Below are positions 20,737 to 32,870 of a stretch of 64,000 bases of DNA, in pieces (within the stretch, counting starts at the first letter, position 1; every line of letters begins with the position of its first letter). The position numbers and the translations under genes are program-made. Below the pieces are notes generated by a model. The model did no database searches. It saw nothing but the letters and a program-made list of their open reading frames with translations, and was not told the origin of the DNA. Source of the DNA: Bathynomus jamesi (Eukaryota > Arthropoda > Malacostraca > Isopoda > Cirolanidae); contig JAJOZX010017340.1 in NCBI GenBank assembly GCA_023014485.1, forward strand, positions 1 to 64,000. The letters are read 5' to 3'.

Positions 20737-21807
20737 ATGATGATGTACTTAGTTTTTTTAGATAGAAAATTGCCAATATGTAACGTAGAACTAGGCATGC
20801 CCACATCTATATTTTTAGAACTGATAAAACTCTGTGTCACCAATAATGCCTTCTCCTTCGGTGAAGAATTTTATTTGCAACGTTTTGGTATGGGAATGGG
20901 GTCCCTTTTATCCCCAATACTGAGTACATTATACATGGAATATTATGAGTCGGAATTGTTTCAAACAATATGTCCCAGGAATCTAATTTGGTTTCGTTAT
21001 GTAGATGATATTTTCTCATTTTGGCCTGACCACTGGAACAACTTTGACACTTTCTTTCAGTCATTAAATAATCTTGTTCCCTCCATTAAATTTAAATATG
21101 AATGGGAGAACGACAAACAATTACCTTTTCTAGATGTTTTGGTTATTAACGAAAGCAGAAAGCCGAATTTCACGGTCTATAGAAAACCTACTTATTGTAA
21201 TTCGTACATTCATTATTTTTCATATCATGATGAAGGGGTTAAAAGCTCAATTATTTCTTCCATGTTTCTAAGAGCACTCAGGATTTGTAGCCCACATTTG
21301 CTGGACCCGGAAAATTCAAAGATTTGGAACATTTTTAAGGATTTAAAATATCCTGAGTGGTTTATCAGAAAGGCGTATTTTAAAGCCAGAAAATCTTTTT
21401 ATGCCCCTCGGGAACCTTCAGTTAACCAAAAACAATATGTGAGTTTGTCTTACATTGCCGGCTTAGAAAGAGTAAAACCGTTGACGAAAGATTTTAAGTT
21501 TGCTTTGGCGTTCAAATATTCGTCTACCGTGAAAAGTAAATTGGTTAGGAATAACGTTGCAAAAGAGGAACAAGCCTGTGTCTACAGCATTCCCTGTAAA
21601 AGTTGTGATTTAGTATACGTGGGAGAAACTGGAAGAAATATTGAAACCCGTATTAAAGAACACAAATATGCCTTTAGAAGTTGTAATACTAATAATGCCA
21701 TTTTTTATCACGCCAGCCAAAATAATGGTGCTATAGATTGGGAATCAAGTAAGGTACTTTATAAATGTAATAATTATGTCAAAAGAAAAATAATAGAATC
21801 TGTATGA
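20737..21807 (+). CDS. Penelope reverse transcriptase / GIY-YIG endonuclease, 5'-truncated
   Basis: A 356-residue frame. Residues 49-63 (QRFGMGMGSLLSPIL) are the RT B-motif region and residues 88-93 are YVDDIF with the two catalytic Asp. About residues 285-320 carry the GIY-YIG nuclease: CVYSIPCKSC, then LVYVGETGRN and TRIKEH. The CXXC inside the nuclease is a Penelope hallmark. The N-terminal fingers of the RT are missing: the frame begins at the junction with the inverted tail (about 20732), so the ATG is fortuitous and the protein is about half the usual length. It is uninterrupted, suggesting a fairly recent insertion, but is not self-sufficient. Confidence 0.85.
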   Translation: MMMYLVFLDRKLPICNVELGMPTSIFLELIKLCVTNNAFSFGEEFYLQRFGMGMGSLLSPILSTLYMEYYESELFQTICPRNLIWFRYVDDIFSFWPDHWNNFDTFFQSLNNLVPSIKFKYEWENDKQLPFLDVLVINESRKPNFTVYRKPTYCNSYIHYFSYHDEGVKSSIISSMFLRALRICSPHLLDPENSKIWNIFKDLKYPEWFIRKAYFKARKSFYAPREPSVNQKQYVSLSYIAGLERVKPLTKDFKFALAFKYSSTVKSKLVRNNVAKEEQACVYSIPCKSCDLVYVGETGRNIETRIKEHKYAFRSCNTNNAIFYHASQNNGAIDWESSKVLYKCNNYVKRKIIESV

Positions 21808-22328
21808 ATAGAAAAAATAGATAATTTTAATTTGTGCGAAGGTACTTATAAGTTAGACCCTTTAATGAGATTCCTGGTCAAAAAATATCTTACGGAGTCG
21901 GGGGAACGTGTTCTAACTTAAGTGTGAATTTCTTAAAGGTCTCTGGATTGTTTCCTTACTGGCTTTTAGTAAATGTAATAATGGAAGTAATAAATGTGGA
22001 AATAAATATAAATGCAACAGATGTAATAATAAAGGTAATATTATAAATTTAATAATTAGGGTAAAGGTAATAATAATAAATGTTAAAAAAAAAAAAATGT
22101 AAATGCAATAATAAATGCAGTAATTATGTCAAAATATTAGAATCTGTATGTTTAGAACAGGAAGATAGTTTTAAATTTGTGCGAATGCACTTATAAGCGG
22201 GTCCCTTTAATGAAAATGCCCTTCCGGTGTCGGGAGAATGGGATCTAACCTAGGTGCGAATTTCTTAACGGTCGGTCCCTTGACTGTTTTTCCCTCTTGT
22301 TTTGGTTCATTCGTTTTTCTGTATCCAC

Positions 22329-22357
22329 CCGAGGAGGATGCCAGTGGGCATCGAAAC
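22329..22357 (+). ncRNA. Hammerhead-like hairpin in PLE-2 terminal region
   Basis: CCGAGGA is followed by a 6-bp stem GATGCC-AGTG-GGCATC and GAAAC. The core needs CUGANGA, and here U4 is C, so activity is doubtful. The same motif is inverted in the left tail (about 20078-20106). Confidence 0.35.
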
Positions 22358-22410
22358 TGTTGTGGGAATAAACTCTGTCTATTAGAGTGGGTTTTTATTT
22401 TCATACTGCC

Positions 22411-22942
22411 TTAGATGCCATAACGAGGGTAAAATAAATGTGAAACACAAAAAATATTTCTCGGGGTGCTAGAATGCTCACGCTGATAGCTTGACAAAAA
22501 GAGTGGCAGGCGTGAAGCGTGACCAACTCTAGGGCCTCGGACACCGGAGTGGCGAGTTTTTGAACTACTCCCGCTCTTTCCAAATTTCGGAGGGTTTGCC
22601 GGATGTCAGAGAAATCTGGGATCTTGAGAAAATTTTTCGAACAACTGGTGGAACCGGATTTCTGAATTCCGGATCCTCGAGGTTGCACACTATATATATA
22701 TATATATATAGCTGAAAAAATGTATTCGTCCGTTCACCCGCAGCAACTGAACGCTATTACAAAGCTTTAACTTGTTTGGAACACTGCATGAAGGATTTAT
22801 TTGCATGAATTTATTTTTAAAAAAGATGTAATTTTATTCATCTTAACTCCCTTCTCAATAGTGCATTACAATGAAACATTATAATCACTGTACTGTGGTA
22901 CACCCTGTTTTATTTATATTAAGGACCAATGATAATAAAAGA

Positions 22943-22988
<46 letters not shown>

Positions 22989-23059
22989 CAGGAGCACTCA
23001 CCAATTTTGGGAGGGTAAAAAAAGCAAAATAATTCTTGGCAAGTAAAACGTTAATATAT

Positions 23060-23060
<1 letters not shown>
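22411..23060. repeat. R4470 repeat
   Basis: Matches 4471-5150, including the internal (TA)n and the (ATT)n tract. Its right half forms the outer part of the left arm of the large palindrome. A (CT)n plus (TA)n microsatellite follows at 23061-23130. Confidence 0.65.
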
Positions 23061-23132
<72 letters not shown>

Positions 23133-25139
23133 TGTGGCGATTAATTGATGAGTTTATTAATAACTCGACCAACCAGTTATTGAAATTATTCTGGTGACTT
23201 AAAAAGGGAGCATTGTAGCGAACACACTTTTAACATTTCATTCAATTTCTCTAATTTTAATAAAAGAATTGCCTGAAATTATTGAGTGAAAGTGTTGCCT
23301 GAAAATAATGACTGGATATTAACTGAATATGCAATCAACAGTTTATAATTACCCTAAACATTAACAGTACCACTTATTCATTTTTACATTTTCACTTTTC
23401 ATTTTCATTTTTTGAGTAGTTTCGTTGTTTCACGAAAGATGATAAATTATTGTATAAACTGGAGGGGGTGTGGGGAGCCCAATCGGTCGATGACGAAACA
23501 TTTTTCAGAAGGTTGCGAGGCAGAAATGGGTATTTGCCCAAAATTTCAATGAATTTAGAAAATAATTCTTAGGAGGAATGGAAATATTAACGGAAATGCG
23601 CCCAACGAATGCTAATCTGCGTGTCAGGGTTAAAATGCGCCAAGTCGATATAAACTTACATATAGACGTGGCGCTTTTTAACCCTGACAGACACGCAGAA
23701 TTCCTAACTCTCTGAATCTAATTTATTATCAAGATTTTAAAAATTATCGTATTTAGAACAGATCGTCTTATTGAAAAATTACCAATTTTGTCCTTTTATT
23801 ACAATCTAGTATTGTAAAAATAATGAGGTGGGACATCATTGGGACTGTAAGGTATGGAAGTAGGAAGAAGTGGGGATGAGAGGGATGGAAATCAGTTGAA
23901 TACGTGTAGAACTGGGGAGATCATTCTTCCTGACCATAGTTTAAGAGGAGCTCAGTTCCTTCAACCGGTTGGTCACTCTTCATGTAGATGAACAGAGTCG
24001 ACCTTTAGAATGTCGGTCTGCATAAAGTTGACGGAAAGATATTCTAAACACTCGTGAGGTGCAATGGTTTCATCACCTTATGCAGGTTTTTTTAATTCAT
24101 GTAAAGCTAGTTTAAATGAGATTACGTTCTGCCCGGTTAGGTTACGTTAGGTAAGGTTAAGTTAGTTGTTTTCATTTAAAATTCGAAATGTACAGGGTGT
24201 CCACAATGCCTTGTCACCCCAGTAAAATACTAACTTGACATCCAGCATGCATTTGAAATGTGTGATAGCATGAACTATACGATTGAAAAACGCATATTGG
24301 CTAGTACCTGGATCCATAAGCGACCACGTAATGGCAAAACCATTGAAAATATTACTTTTTGGAGGAGCTGCGCGGTGGTCGATTGGTGTCACCAATCTCC
24401 TCCTCGTAAGGAGGAGATTGTAGACACCAATCGGCCAGGGAAGTACTCCGGGGGAAACGTCAGGCAGAAGACAGGGAGTGCTTGCTGGAACTCCCGTTTC
24501 TTCTGTCACTCTCCTCTTTCGCTGATCTTTTTTCATGTCTCATTTACCCTGTGAGCAATCCAGCATGCTCTCAAACACACACTTCTCCCTCTATTCTTCA
24601 CTACACATACATGCATTTTACACACTACACGAGCTTTTCAAAATATGTGAAAAAATAGTGAAATAATATCATGGGCCTTAGAGACCTTGATTTTGGCTCG
24701 CTCCTTCTTATACATTGGAGGACATTTTTGCGGGCATTCGCCCTTGCCCGCTCCTTCCTACATAAAAATAAGTTTTCTTTTCAACAGATTAATTTATTCA
24801 TTTTCTGATTAATGTTACAGAGTTAACCAATTACAAAAACTTTTTCGAACCCACCCTTTTATAGAAACTTTAACTTAGTTTTCCGATTTCAGTCATCCCC
24901 TGTAATACAGTAGCTCTTCAGGAAGTTTCAGAGGCTTACTTCGTTGGTTTCTTTTAGATACAAACTTACGCGCCACTCACACCAAACGAGTTACTACGAT
25001 CTTGCCAAATAACAATCAATTGGCAAGAAGAATTCTAGACGAAAAAGCTTAATTAATAAATTTATCGCTTATCCAAAGCCTTTTTTTTACTACATTAAAC
25101 TAATGTAGTATTTTCATATGACAATATTGTGAAAAATAT

Positions 25140-25705
25140 CATAGTAAAAAATTGCCCTACCAATAATTCAGGCATTATCTATAAAATTGGTTGTAAACAA
25201 TGTGATTCCTTTTACACTGGACAGAAGGGAAAGGATTTGCACACGACAAGCGTGTAAAACAGCATCAATATTCCGTTAGAACGGGACAGTCGTCCAATGC
25301 CCTTTTCATCCAATTGTCAGAGTTATCCCACTATTTTGATTGGAATAATGCTTCAGTTTTGTTTCACTCGAGCAACATTGTTAATAGAAATATTCTTGAG
25401 TCTGCCATTATTCAACTTACAAATAATTTTAACATTAGCCAGGGCCTTTTTTCGCTTGATCCTGTTGTTGTGATTTCGTTCAGAACAGATTTAGACAAGA
25501 GAGGCAAAGTGCTAAAACTCTGGTAGTTTTTCCTTATGAATTTATATCCCCCTCCTACAATTTTTATGTTTCTATTTTATTTTTTTTGTGACCTATATAC
25601 AGTATAATCTCAAACTTGTTATTAATTTCAGTGTTCCTGAGGATGTCAGTAGACGAATGCTCTTGAGCACTATTCTGTGTTTCCTTTTTCCTTCGTGATT
25701 ATTTT
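25140..25705 (+). mobile_element. Penelope-like fragment PLE-3 in the palindrome spacer
   Basis: A GIY-YIG frame begins about 25165 (GIIYKIGCKQCDSFYTGQ), suffers a frameshift near 25245 and continues in the 25314-25526 frame (SELSHYFDWNNASVLFHSSN). The 3' UTR has a degenerate hammerhead-like motif CTGAGGATGTCAGTAGACGAA (25637-25657), and the element ends at (TA)n. The RT is missing. Confidence 0.65.
25165..25526 (+). pseudogene. Penelope GIY-YIG endonuclease, frameshifted
   Basis: Both halves of the nuclease signature are visible (GIIY...YTG), with CKQC between them as in Penelope elements. The frame breaks near HTTSV at about 25255 and resumes one frame over. The C-terminal part ends at LKLW. 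Not functional. It is a different subfamily from PLE-1 and PLE-2, judging by residue differences. Confidence 0.65.
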
Positions 25706-25759
<54 letters not shown>

Positions 25760-27540
25760 ATATAATAATAATTTTTCTGGATAGTAAAAAAAAGGCTTTG
25801 GATAAGCGATAAATTTATTAATTAAGCTTTTTCGTCTAGAATTCTTCTTGCCAATTGATTGTTATTTGGCAAGATCGTAGTAACTCGTTTGGTGTGAGTG
25901 GCGCGTAAGTTTGTATCTACAAAGAAACTAACGAAGTAAGCCTCTGAAACTTCCTGAAGAGCTACTGTATTACAGGGGATGACTGAAATCGGAAAACTAA
26001 CTAAGTTAAAGTTTCTATATAAGGGTGGGATAGAAAAAGTTTTTGTAATTGGTTAACTCTGTAACATTAATCAGAAAATGAATAAATTAATCTGTTGAAA
26101 AGAAAACTTATTTTTATGTAGGAAGGAGCGGGCAAGGGCGAATGCCCGCAAAAATGTCCTCCAATGTATAAGAAGGAGCGAGCCAAAATCAAGGTCTCTA
26201 AGGCCCATGATATTATTTCACTATTTTTTTTACATATTTTGAAAAGCTCGTGCAGTGTGTCAAATGCATGTATGTGTAGTGAAGGAGAGGGGAGAAGTGT
26301 GTGTTTGAGAGCATGCTGGATTACTCAGAGGGTAAATGAGACATGAAAAAAGATCAGCGAAAGAGGAGAGTGACAGAAGAAACGGGAGTGCCAGCACTAC
26401 CTGTCTTCTGCCTAACGTTTCCTCCGGAGTACTTCCCTGGCCGATTGGTGTCTACAATCTCCTCCTTACGAAGAGGAGATTGTAGACACCAATTGACCAC
26501 CGCGCAACTCCTCCAAAAAGTAATATTTTCAATGGTTTTGCCATTACGTGGTCGCTTATGGACCCAGGTACTAGCCAATATGCGCTTTTGAATCGTATAG
26601 ATCCTGCTATCACACATTTCAAATGGGTCTGAAAGAAAAACGAAAATCAGTTAGTATTTTACTGGGATGACAAGACATTGTGGACACCCCGTAAAATTCG
26701 GATTTTAAATGAAAATAACTAACTTAACCTTACCTAACGTAACCTAACCGGGCAGAACGTAATCTAATTTAAACTAACTTTAAATGAATTAAAAAACCTG
26801 CATAAGGTGATTAAACCATTGCACCTCACGAGTGTTTAGAATATTTTTCCGTCAACTTTATGCAGACCGACATTCTAAAGGTCGACTCTGTTCATCTACA
26901 TTAAGAGTGACCAACTGGTTAAAGGAACTGAGCTCCTCTTAAACTATGTCAGGAAGAATGATCTCCCTACTTCTACACGTATTCAACTGCTTTACATCCC
27001 TCTCATTCCCACCTCTTCCCACTTCCATACCTTACAAGGCTTACAGTCCCAATGATGTCCCACCTCATTATTTTTACAATACTAGATTGTAATAAAAGGA
27101 CAAAATTGGTAATTTTTCAATAAGACGATCTGTTCTAAATACGATAATTTTTAAAATCTTGATAATAAATTAGATTCAGAGAGTTAGGAATTCTGCGTGT
27201 CTGTCAGGGTTAAAAAGCGCCACGTCTATATGTAAGTTTATATCGACTTGGCGCATTTTAACCCTGACACGCAGATTAGCATTCGTTGTGCGCTTTTCCG
27301 TTAACATTTCCATTCCTCCTAAGAATTATTTTCTAAATTTATTGAAATTTTGGGCAAATACCCATTTCTGCCTCGCAACCTTCTAAAAAATGTTTCGCCA
27401 TCGACCGATTGGGTTCCCCACACCCCCCTCCAGTTTATATCATAATTTATGATCTTTCGTGAAACAACGAAACTACTCAAAAAATGAAAATGAAAAGTGA
27501 AAATGTAAAAATGAATAAGTGGTACTGTTAATGTTTAGAG

Positions 27541-27767
27541 CAGTGCTGCACAAACCCTTGCCCGCGGGCCAAATGTGGCCCCCACGGGTCTTTTGAGTGG
27601 CCCCACGGGTCTTTTCAATTCAATGAAAAAGTTAGACAAATCTGAAATATTACCCCTGGTTATAAAAATGCATATTTATAAAAAATAGAATATCTATATA
27701 TCTGGCCCCTACATATAAAACAGATGGTCGGTGTGGCCCTCACATCAAAAAAGTTTGTGCACCACTG
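27541..27767. mobile_element. hAT-type MITE with 8-bp target-site duplication
   Basis: Ends CAGTGCTGCACAAACC and GTTTGTGCACCACTG pair as inverted repeats, flanked by GTTTAGAG on both sides (27533-27540 and 27768-27775). The opposite palindrome arm has the empty site (CCCTAAACATTAACAGTACC at about 23352). 227 bp, non-coding. Confidence 0.88.
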
Positions 27768-27992
27768 GTTTAGAGTAATTATAAACTGTTGATTGCATAT
27801 TCAATTAATATCCAGTCACTATTTTCAGGCAACACTTTCACTCAATAATTTCAGGCAATACCTTTATTAAAATTAGAGAAATGGAATAAAATGTGAAAAG
27901 TGTGTTTGCTACAATGCTCCCTTTTTAAGTCACCAGAATAATTTCAATAACTGGTTGATATTAATAAACTCATCAATTAATCGCCAGAGTCC

Positions 27993-28039
<47 letters not shown>

Positions 28040-28120
28040 CGACAATAATACATTAAGGTTTTACTTGCCAAGAATTATTTGTTTTTTTTCATCCTCCCAA
28101 AAATGGTGAGTGCTCCGTAG

Positions 28121-28164
<44 letters not shown>

Positions 28165-28440
28165 TCTTTTATTATCATTGGTCCTTAATATAAATAAAAC
28201 AGGGTGTACCACAGTACAGTGATTATAATGTTTCATTGTAATGCACTATTGAGAAGGGAGTTAAGATGAATAAAATTACATCTTTTTTAAAAATAAATTA
28301 ATAAATAAATAAGATAATATTATATCTTCCTCAAGTCTATAAATAAATCTTTCATGCCTTGTTCCAAACAAGTTAAAGCTCTGTAACAGCGTTCAGTTGC
28401 TGCGGGTGAACGAACGAATACATTTTTTCAGCTATATATA

Positions 28441-29342
28441 CAGGGCGTCCCAAAAAAATGTATACACACTTTAAATACTTATAAAGGCAGTGTTTATTAA
28501 AATACATTTCATTTTCAAAATGTAATAGAATCTACAGACATTATTTAATTGTTTTGGCAACGCCTGTTTTCAAACTGACGTCCGTTCTGGTCCAGGCACT
28601 GCTGATAACGCGAAGCAATGGAATCGCAAACATCACGAAACATTTCGTTTGGTATTTGTGTGCATTCTCGTTCAATGGCTGCTCTCAATTCAGCGACTGT
28701 TGCAGGTTTTATAGCGTAGACTTTGTCTTTTAAGTATCCCCATAAAAAAAGTCTAGTGGTGTGAAGTCTGGTGAACGCGGAGGGTATTCTACGAAACCCC
28801 TTCGTCCAATCCACATCCACATCGTGCCAAGTACCACTCGCAATACTCCACTCTTCGGTCCGGATCATCTTCATTAATAGCATGGACTAATCTTGGAATG
28901 TAACTTTTCCATTGACAGCGCTTCAAAATGCGTTGGACAGACGATTCTGAAATTCCTACCTCACGACTCGCTTGCCGCACAGATTTTCTTGGACTTTGGT
29001 GATACGTTTCCAGTACTCTTTCTTGCTTTGTGGGGCTTGTCGATGTCCGTGGTCTTCCGGAACGCTTCTTGTGGACATTCTGAACAGTTCCATCGGCTTC
29101 AAACTTATCTCTAATTCGAGTGATGGTAAGTCGCGTTGGTGGATCTGTTTGAAACTCCCTCCTAAACTGTCTTTGCACTTCAACTGCGTTTTCACACTTC
29201 CAGTAGCATTTTAGAATGAATTTCCTTTGTTCAAAGCTTAGTCTGACTGCCATTATTAATTCTAATGGGTTTAACTTGGAAAGAAAGAAACATCAATTGA
29301 GCTATCAGCTGTTAAAGTGTGTATACATTTTTTTGGGACGCC

Positions 29343-29345
<3 letters not shown>
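28441..29345 (-). mobile_element. Mariner-like element (family A), both ends present, internally deleted
   Basis: Perfect inverted repeats of about 34 bp begin CAGGGCGTCCCAAAAAAATG and abut TA-rich sequence on both sides. Total 905 bp. The minus-strand transposase has lost its middle. The right terminus occurs again at window bases 1-72. Confidence 0.88.
28545..29253 (-). pseudogene. Tc1/mariner transposase with central deletion (family A)
   Basis: From an ATG at 29253, 154 codons encode a DUF4817-like helix-turn-helix region ([20 protein letters not shown]...), the linker [13 protein letters not shown] and a second HTH ending near [11 protein letters not shown]. The sequence then jumps, through a frameshift, to the C-terminal part with PPRSPD, LDFFLWGYLKDKVYAIKP and the terminal helices, ending at 28545. 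The block holding the first two catalytic Asp is deleted; the third (LDFF) is kept. A full-length transposase would be about 340 residues. Inactive, but the DNA-binding half is an intact frame. Confidence 0.8.
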
Positions 29346-29423
<78 letters not shown>

Positions 29424-29426
<3 letters not shown>

Positions 29427-29561
29427 CAAACAACCACAGGGAAAAGGAAACACGAAGTCCGAGCGCTTTCGTGATATATTCACATTATCCTCCTTGATAA
29501 TGTGAATATATCACGAAAGCGCTCGGACTTCGTGTTTCCTTTTCCCTGTGGTTGTTTGCTT
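29424..29561. repeat. Perfect palindrome, copy 2
   Basis: Same 138-bp inverted dimer as 116-253, flanked by longer (TA)n tracts. Confidence 0.85.
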
Positions 29562-29594
29562 ATTCATAAGATCACGTGTTATTCTGTGATTTTA

Positions 29595-29654
<60 letters not shown>

Positions 29655-30750
29655 TGTATATACACATTAAATTTCTGTGTGATTCATGTACGGAGATTGG
29701 AAACTCGTTTGCGGAATTTAAAGAAATGGAACATATCAATGCGATAAAGAAAGAGAGAATAATGAAAGGAAAAGATGACCAAAATGTCCCGAAGGAAAAC
29801 GGTGTGGATGAGAAACAAATGAAAAGATAACACGAAAATAGACACTACTGTAAAATAAAGAAAATAAACAGGTACGATCTGTGATGTGGTGAAACTACCA
29901 AACGAAGATAATGATAAAAAGACGATAACTTAAAGCGTAGAGATTATCGTATGAAAATATTATGCAAAATGGCATTGTAGATACAAGGACGGGTAATGTA
30001 TCTAAGCACTTCCCACTTTATATAATTTCCATTCAAAAATAGAAATTGTAAATTTAGCAAAAACTGCAATTTCCACCACCTTAGTATCTGCAAAACAGGT
30101 TTTGGCTGCTGAACTGTCGTGTTCCTTTCAGGGTAGAGGTAACGACATTTTTCCCCTACTTGCATCTCTGGTATTTTGCACAAGTTTTTGCGGATACTAA
30201 GATTGTGGAAATTGCAATTTTTACAAATTTACAATTACACCGTCGAAATTCATACAGTTAAAGTCATGCAATTTTTGACAAAACTCGCACCTGATTGCTT
30301 CGTTTTTAGCTATTTTAAATTAGGTGAGAATTTGGACGCATGTTGTATCATTTATTACTGCAATTGTTGAACATACTGTACACACACACAGCTTATATAT
30401 ATAGCGTATATGTTACACACACGCCGTGCATAGAATAATGAACTCTTCTTTGAAAATTAAATCCACGATAGTTTCAATAAGTAATGGTAGATGACAAATA
30501 CTATAGGTTTTATTTCATGATATTAACCCGACGTGAAAAGCGAGTCAATCTCGCAAAGAGGTCCCCAAATTATAGCTTCACCCATAAACTATCCACAAAG
30601 CAGAAAGCTCCTCTATACTTACGTCGTTTCTATACATTAATATACTGCGTGGTCATTGCAGTTAAATGTACATATTCACGATTTGCGAGGGTGCCCTCTC
30701 AGGGCATTGGTTTCTGCCCTATGTAGGAGACTTACGACTTCTGACTGATC

Positions 30751-30827
30751 GAGGCCCGTGGTGTATTGGATAGCATATCTGACCGGCAATCGGAAGATCC
30801 TGGGTTCGATTCCCGGGCGGTTACCTC
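30751..30827 (+). repeat. tRNA-derived sequence, copy 2
   Basis: Identical to 1401-1477, with the same damaged acceptor stem. Confidence 0.65.
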
Positions 30828-31340
30828 ATTTTTCATTTGTTCGTTATTTCTCTTCCTCGTGTGCAGAACGCTCCTCTATACTTACGTCGTTTCTATACAT
30901 ATATATATATATATATTTTTTTGTTACTAAATTCTCTCAAATTTTCTTTTTTCTTTCTTGCTTTACTTAAAGAACAGTATTGAAAACATGGCGTCATTCA
31001 ATGGAAAAATATTTGCAAACTATATTCTATATTATTATGAAATTTGGATCAACCTCATTTCTTGGGCTGGATTCTGTGTATGTCTTTTGTATTATGTACT
31101 GCAACTCAAAATATACTTTTAATTTTATAGTATTTTTTGGGAACAAAACTACCGAGAAGTTAGTGTACAATAATTTTGAAAGTGTGACTGTGATGGAAAA
31201 TACAGTGGAACCAAATAAATATATATTAGTTACCCATCGAAATTTTATATCATTTCAGATTTTAAAACTTTAAAAAAAATATTAATATCTTGATTAATTT
31301 ATACAATATTTGCTAATAAAAATATTCTGACTGACTGAAA

Positions 31341-31689
31341 GGTCGATTGGTCGATTGTCGTGTGGCCTCGCTGGAGGTAGAGATCTTTTCTCTTCCATCC
31401 TCCGAGAAGGTGTCGGTGGTTCTGCTATCGGCATCTGTTGTCACTTTTTTAGGGGGTCTGCTTCCCTCTTGTGAGGTTAGTAGGCCTCGGGGTTCGAATC
31501 CCCAAATCTACAAAAGAGCCTGCTCTTAACGCCTGCGCGTGCCTGGTTGAGCCCGGGCGCCTGTCTTCTTCTACTCACGCTCTCGTTTCTGTTCCACTCT
31601 TTCTCTATTTGTTTCCCATTTCTTCGTCTGTTCCAGTTTCTCTTCTTCACTATCTTCTTTCTTGGTCACATCGACCGTGGTCATCGACC
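31341..31689 (+). mobile_element. SINE-2, copy 2
   Basis: Counterpart of 1991-2341, two bases shorter near the B box. Same altered tail. Confidence 0.6.
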
Positions 31690-32393
31690 AATAAAAATAG
31701 AAGGTATTTACTGAATAGTTGCATATTTTTACTGTAATTTTATTTTTGTGTGTTAAGAAACGCTATTGTAATATAGAATTAAGTTTTTGTTTATTGATCC
31801 AAAGTTTTGTATACTAATTTCTTTGTTGTTTTGTTCCCATATGATACTATAAAAATATATTTTAAGTTGTACAACATAATATGAAAGACACACGCAATCC
31901 AGCCTGAGAAATAAAAATTAAATAGGTAAAAATACTGTAGGGCCTTAAAAGTTAGGCTTTTGTGGTGATAAGGGTCAGTTTTTAGTTTTCTGGAACCAGT
32001 TATCCTTATAACATGTAAAGTATGACCCACCCCTTTAACCGAAGTTCCGCTATGTGAGATGTTTTTTTTGGAACCAATTAATCTCGGATATCGGGGGTCC
32101 ACTATAGTTTATTCAGTTCGAAGCGGATCTATCGGGTCTTAAAAAGTTAAACGACAGACAATTAATGAGTATTTTTTAATTTAATAAGCCATGATAATTT
32201 GTTTACAATTTGTCTCCTCTCTTTTCCCACTCATAAGTGAAGCCGATTCATTTAAAGAGGTGGAGCTTAAGTGTTCATTGGGATGAATTTCATAAGGAAC
32301 AATCCACTTCCCATTAAAGGCAATTATTCAAAATTATATAAGTTTTGTTTTTAGTTTTACGATAAATTCGTTTTCTTTCTTAAATAAAAATGA

Positions 32394-32870
32394 GGTACTT
32401 GTGGGTTATCTGTCGCCACTTTTTAATATACCTATTGGTTATCTGTTTCCATTTTTACTTGTGGGTCATTTATTTTTTAGTTAGGTTAGGTTAGGTTAGG
32501 TTAGTGTGTGGTTAGGTTAGTCAAGAGAGTTGCAGCAGAGCGGTTGGGAACTTGAACGATGAAGCAGTCGTTTGTTTCACGGCAAATTCCTCCGAACATC
32601 CATTGTTGTGGTAAAATGCGTCCGGCATTGTTTTTACGCCTCGTGAACAGGCTCTCATCGATCTCAACCACTATTCCTTCTAACCTAACCTAACCTAACC
32701 TAACCTAACACTAACCTAACTTAACCACACACTAACCTAACCTAACCACACACTAACCTAACCACACACTAACCTAACCTAACTAAAAAATAAATGACCC
32801 ACAAGTAAAAAGTGGAAACAGATAACCAATAGGTATATTAAAAAGTGGCGACAGATAAACCACAAGTACC
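32394..32870 (-). mobile_element. Merlin-derived M1, copy 2
   Basis: Counterpart of 3041-3523 with one CCTAA unit fewer on the right. The DDE fragment is at 32522-32668 on the minus strand. Confidence 0.7.

Larger units (their letters stand above)
19989..22404 (+). mobile_element. Penelope-like element PLE-2, inverted-tail arrangement
   Basis: Flanked by an 11-bp duplication ACTGCCTTAGA (19978-19988 and 22405-22415). The right part (20733-22404) is sense-oriented RT plus GIY-YIG plus 3' UTR; the left part (about 20030-20732) is an inverted copy of the last 730 bp. The 3' UTR itself holds two diverged copies of a roughly 340-bp unit (from about 21810 and about 22150). Head-to-head partial copies at the 5' side are typical of Penelope insertions. 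Confidence 0.8.
22705..28435. repeat. 5.7-kb imperfect palindrome
   Basis: Left arm 22705-25092 and right arm 25785-28435 are reverse complements with small differences. The spacer (25093-25784) holds a Penelope fragment and a (TA)n tract. Both arms contain a hairpin near 23617-23699 and 27195-27275, a second hairpin near 24400 and 26460, a mariner-like end (CAGGGTGTCCACAATG, 24192) and CCTAA arrays. The right arm alone has a hAT MITE. No gene is supported in either arm. Confidence 0.85.

Noticed and set aside
24162..24554. Frame of 124 codons in the left palindrome arm and its partner at 26343-26617
   Set aside because: Both overlap an internal hairpin, differ after the first 20 residues and show no domain.
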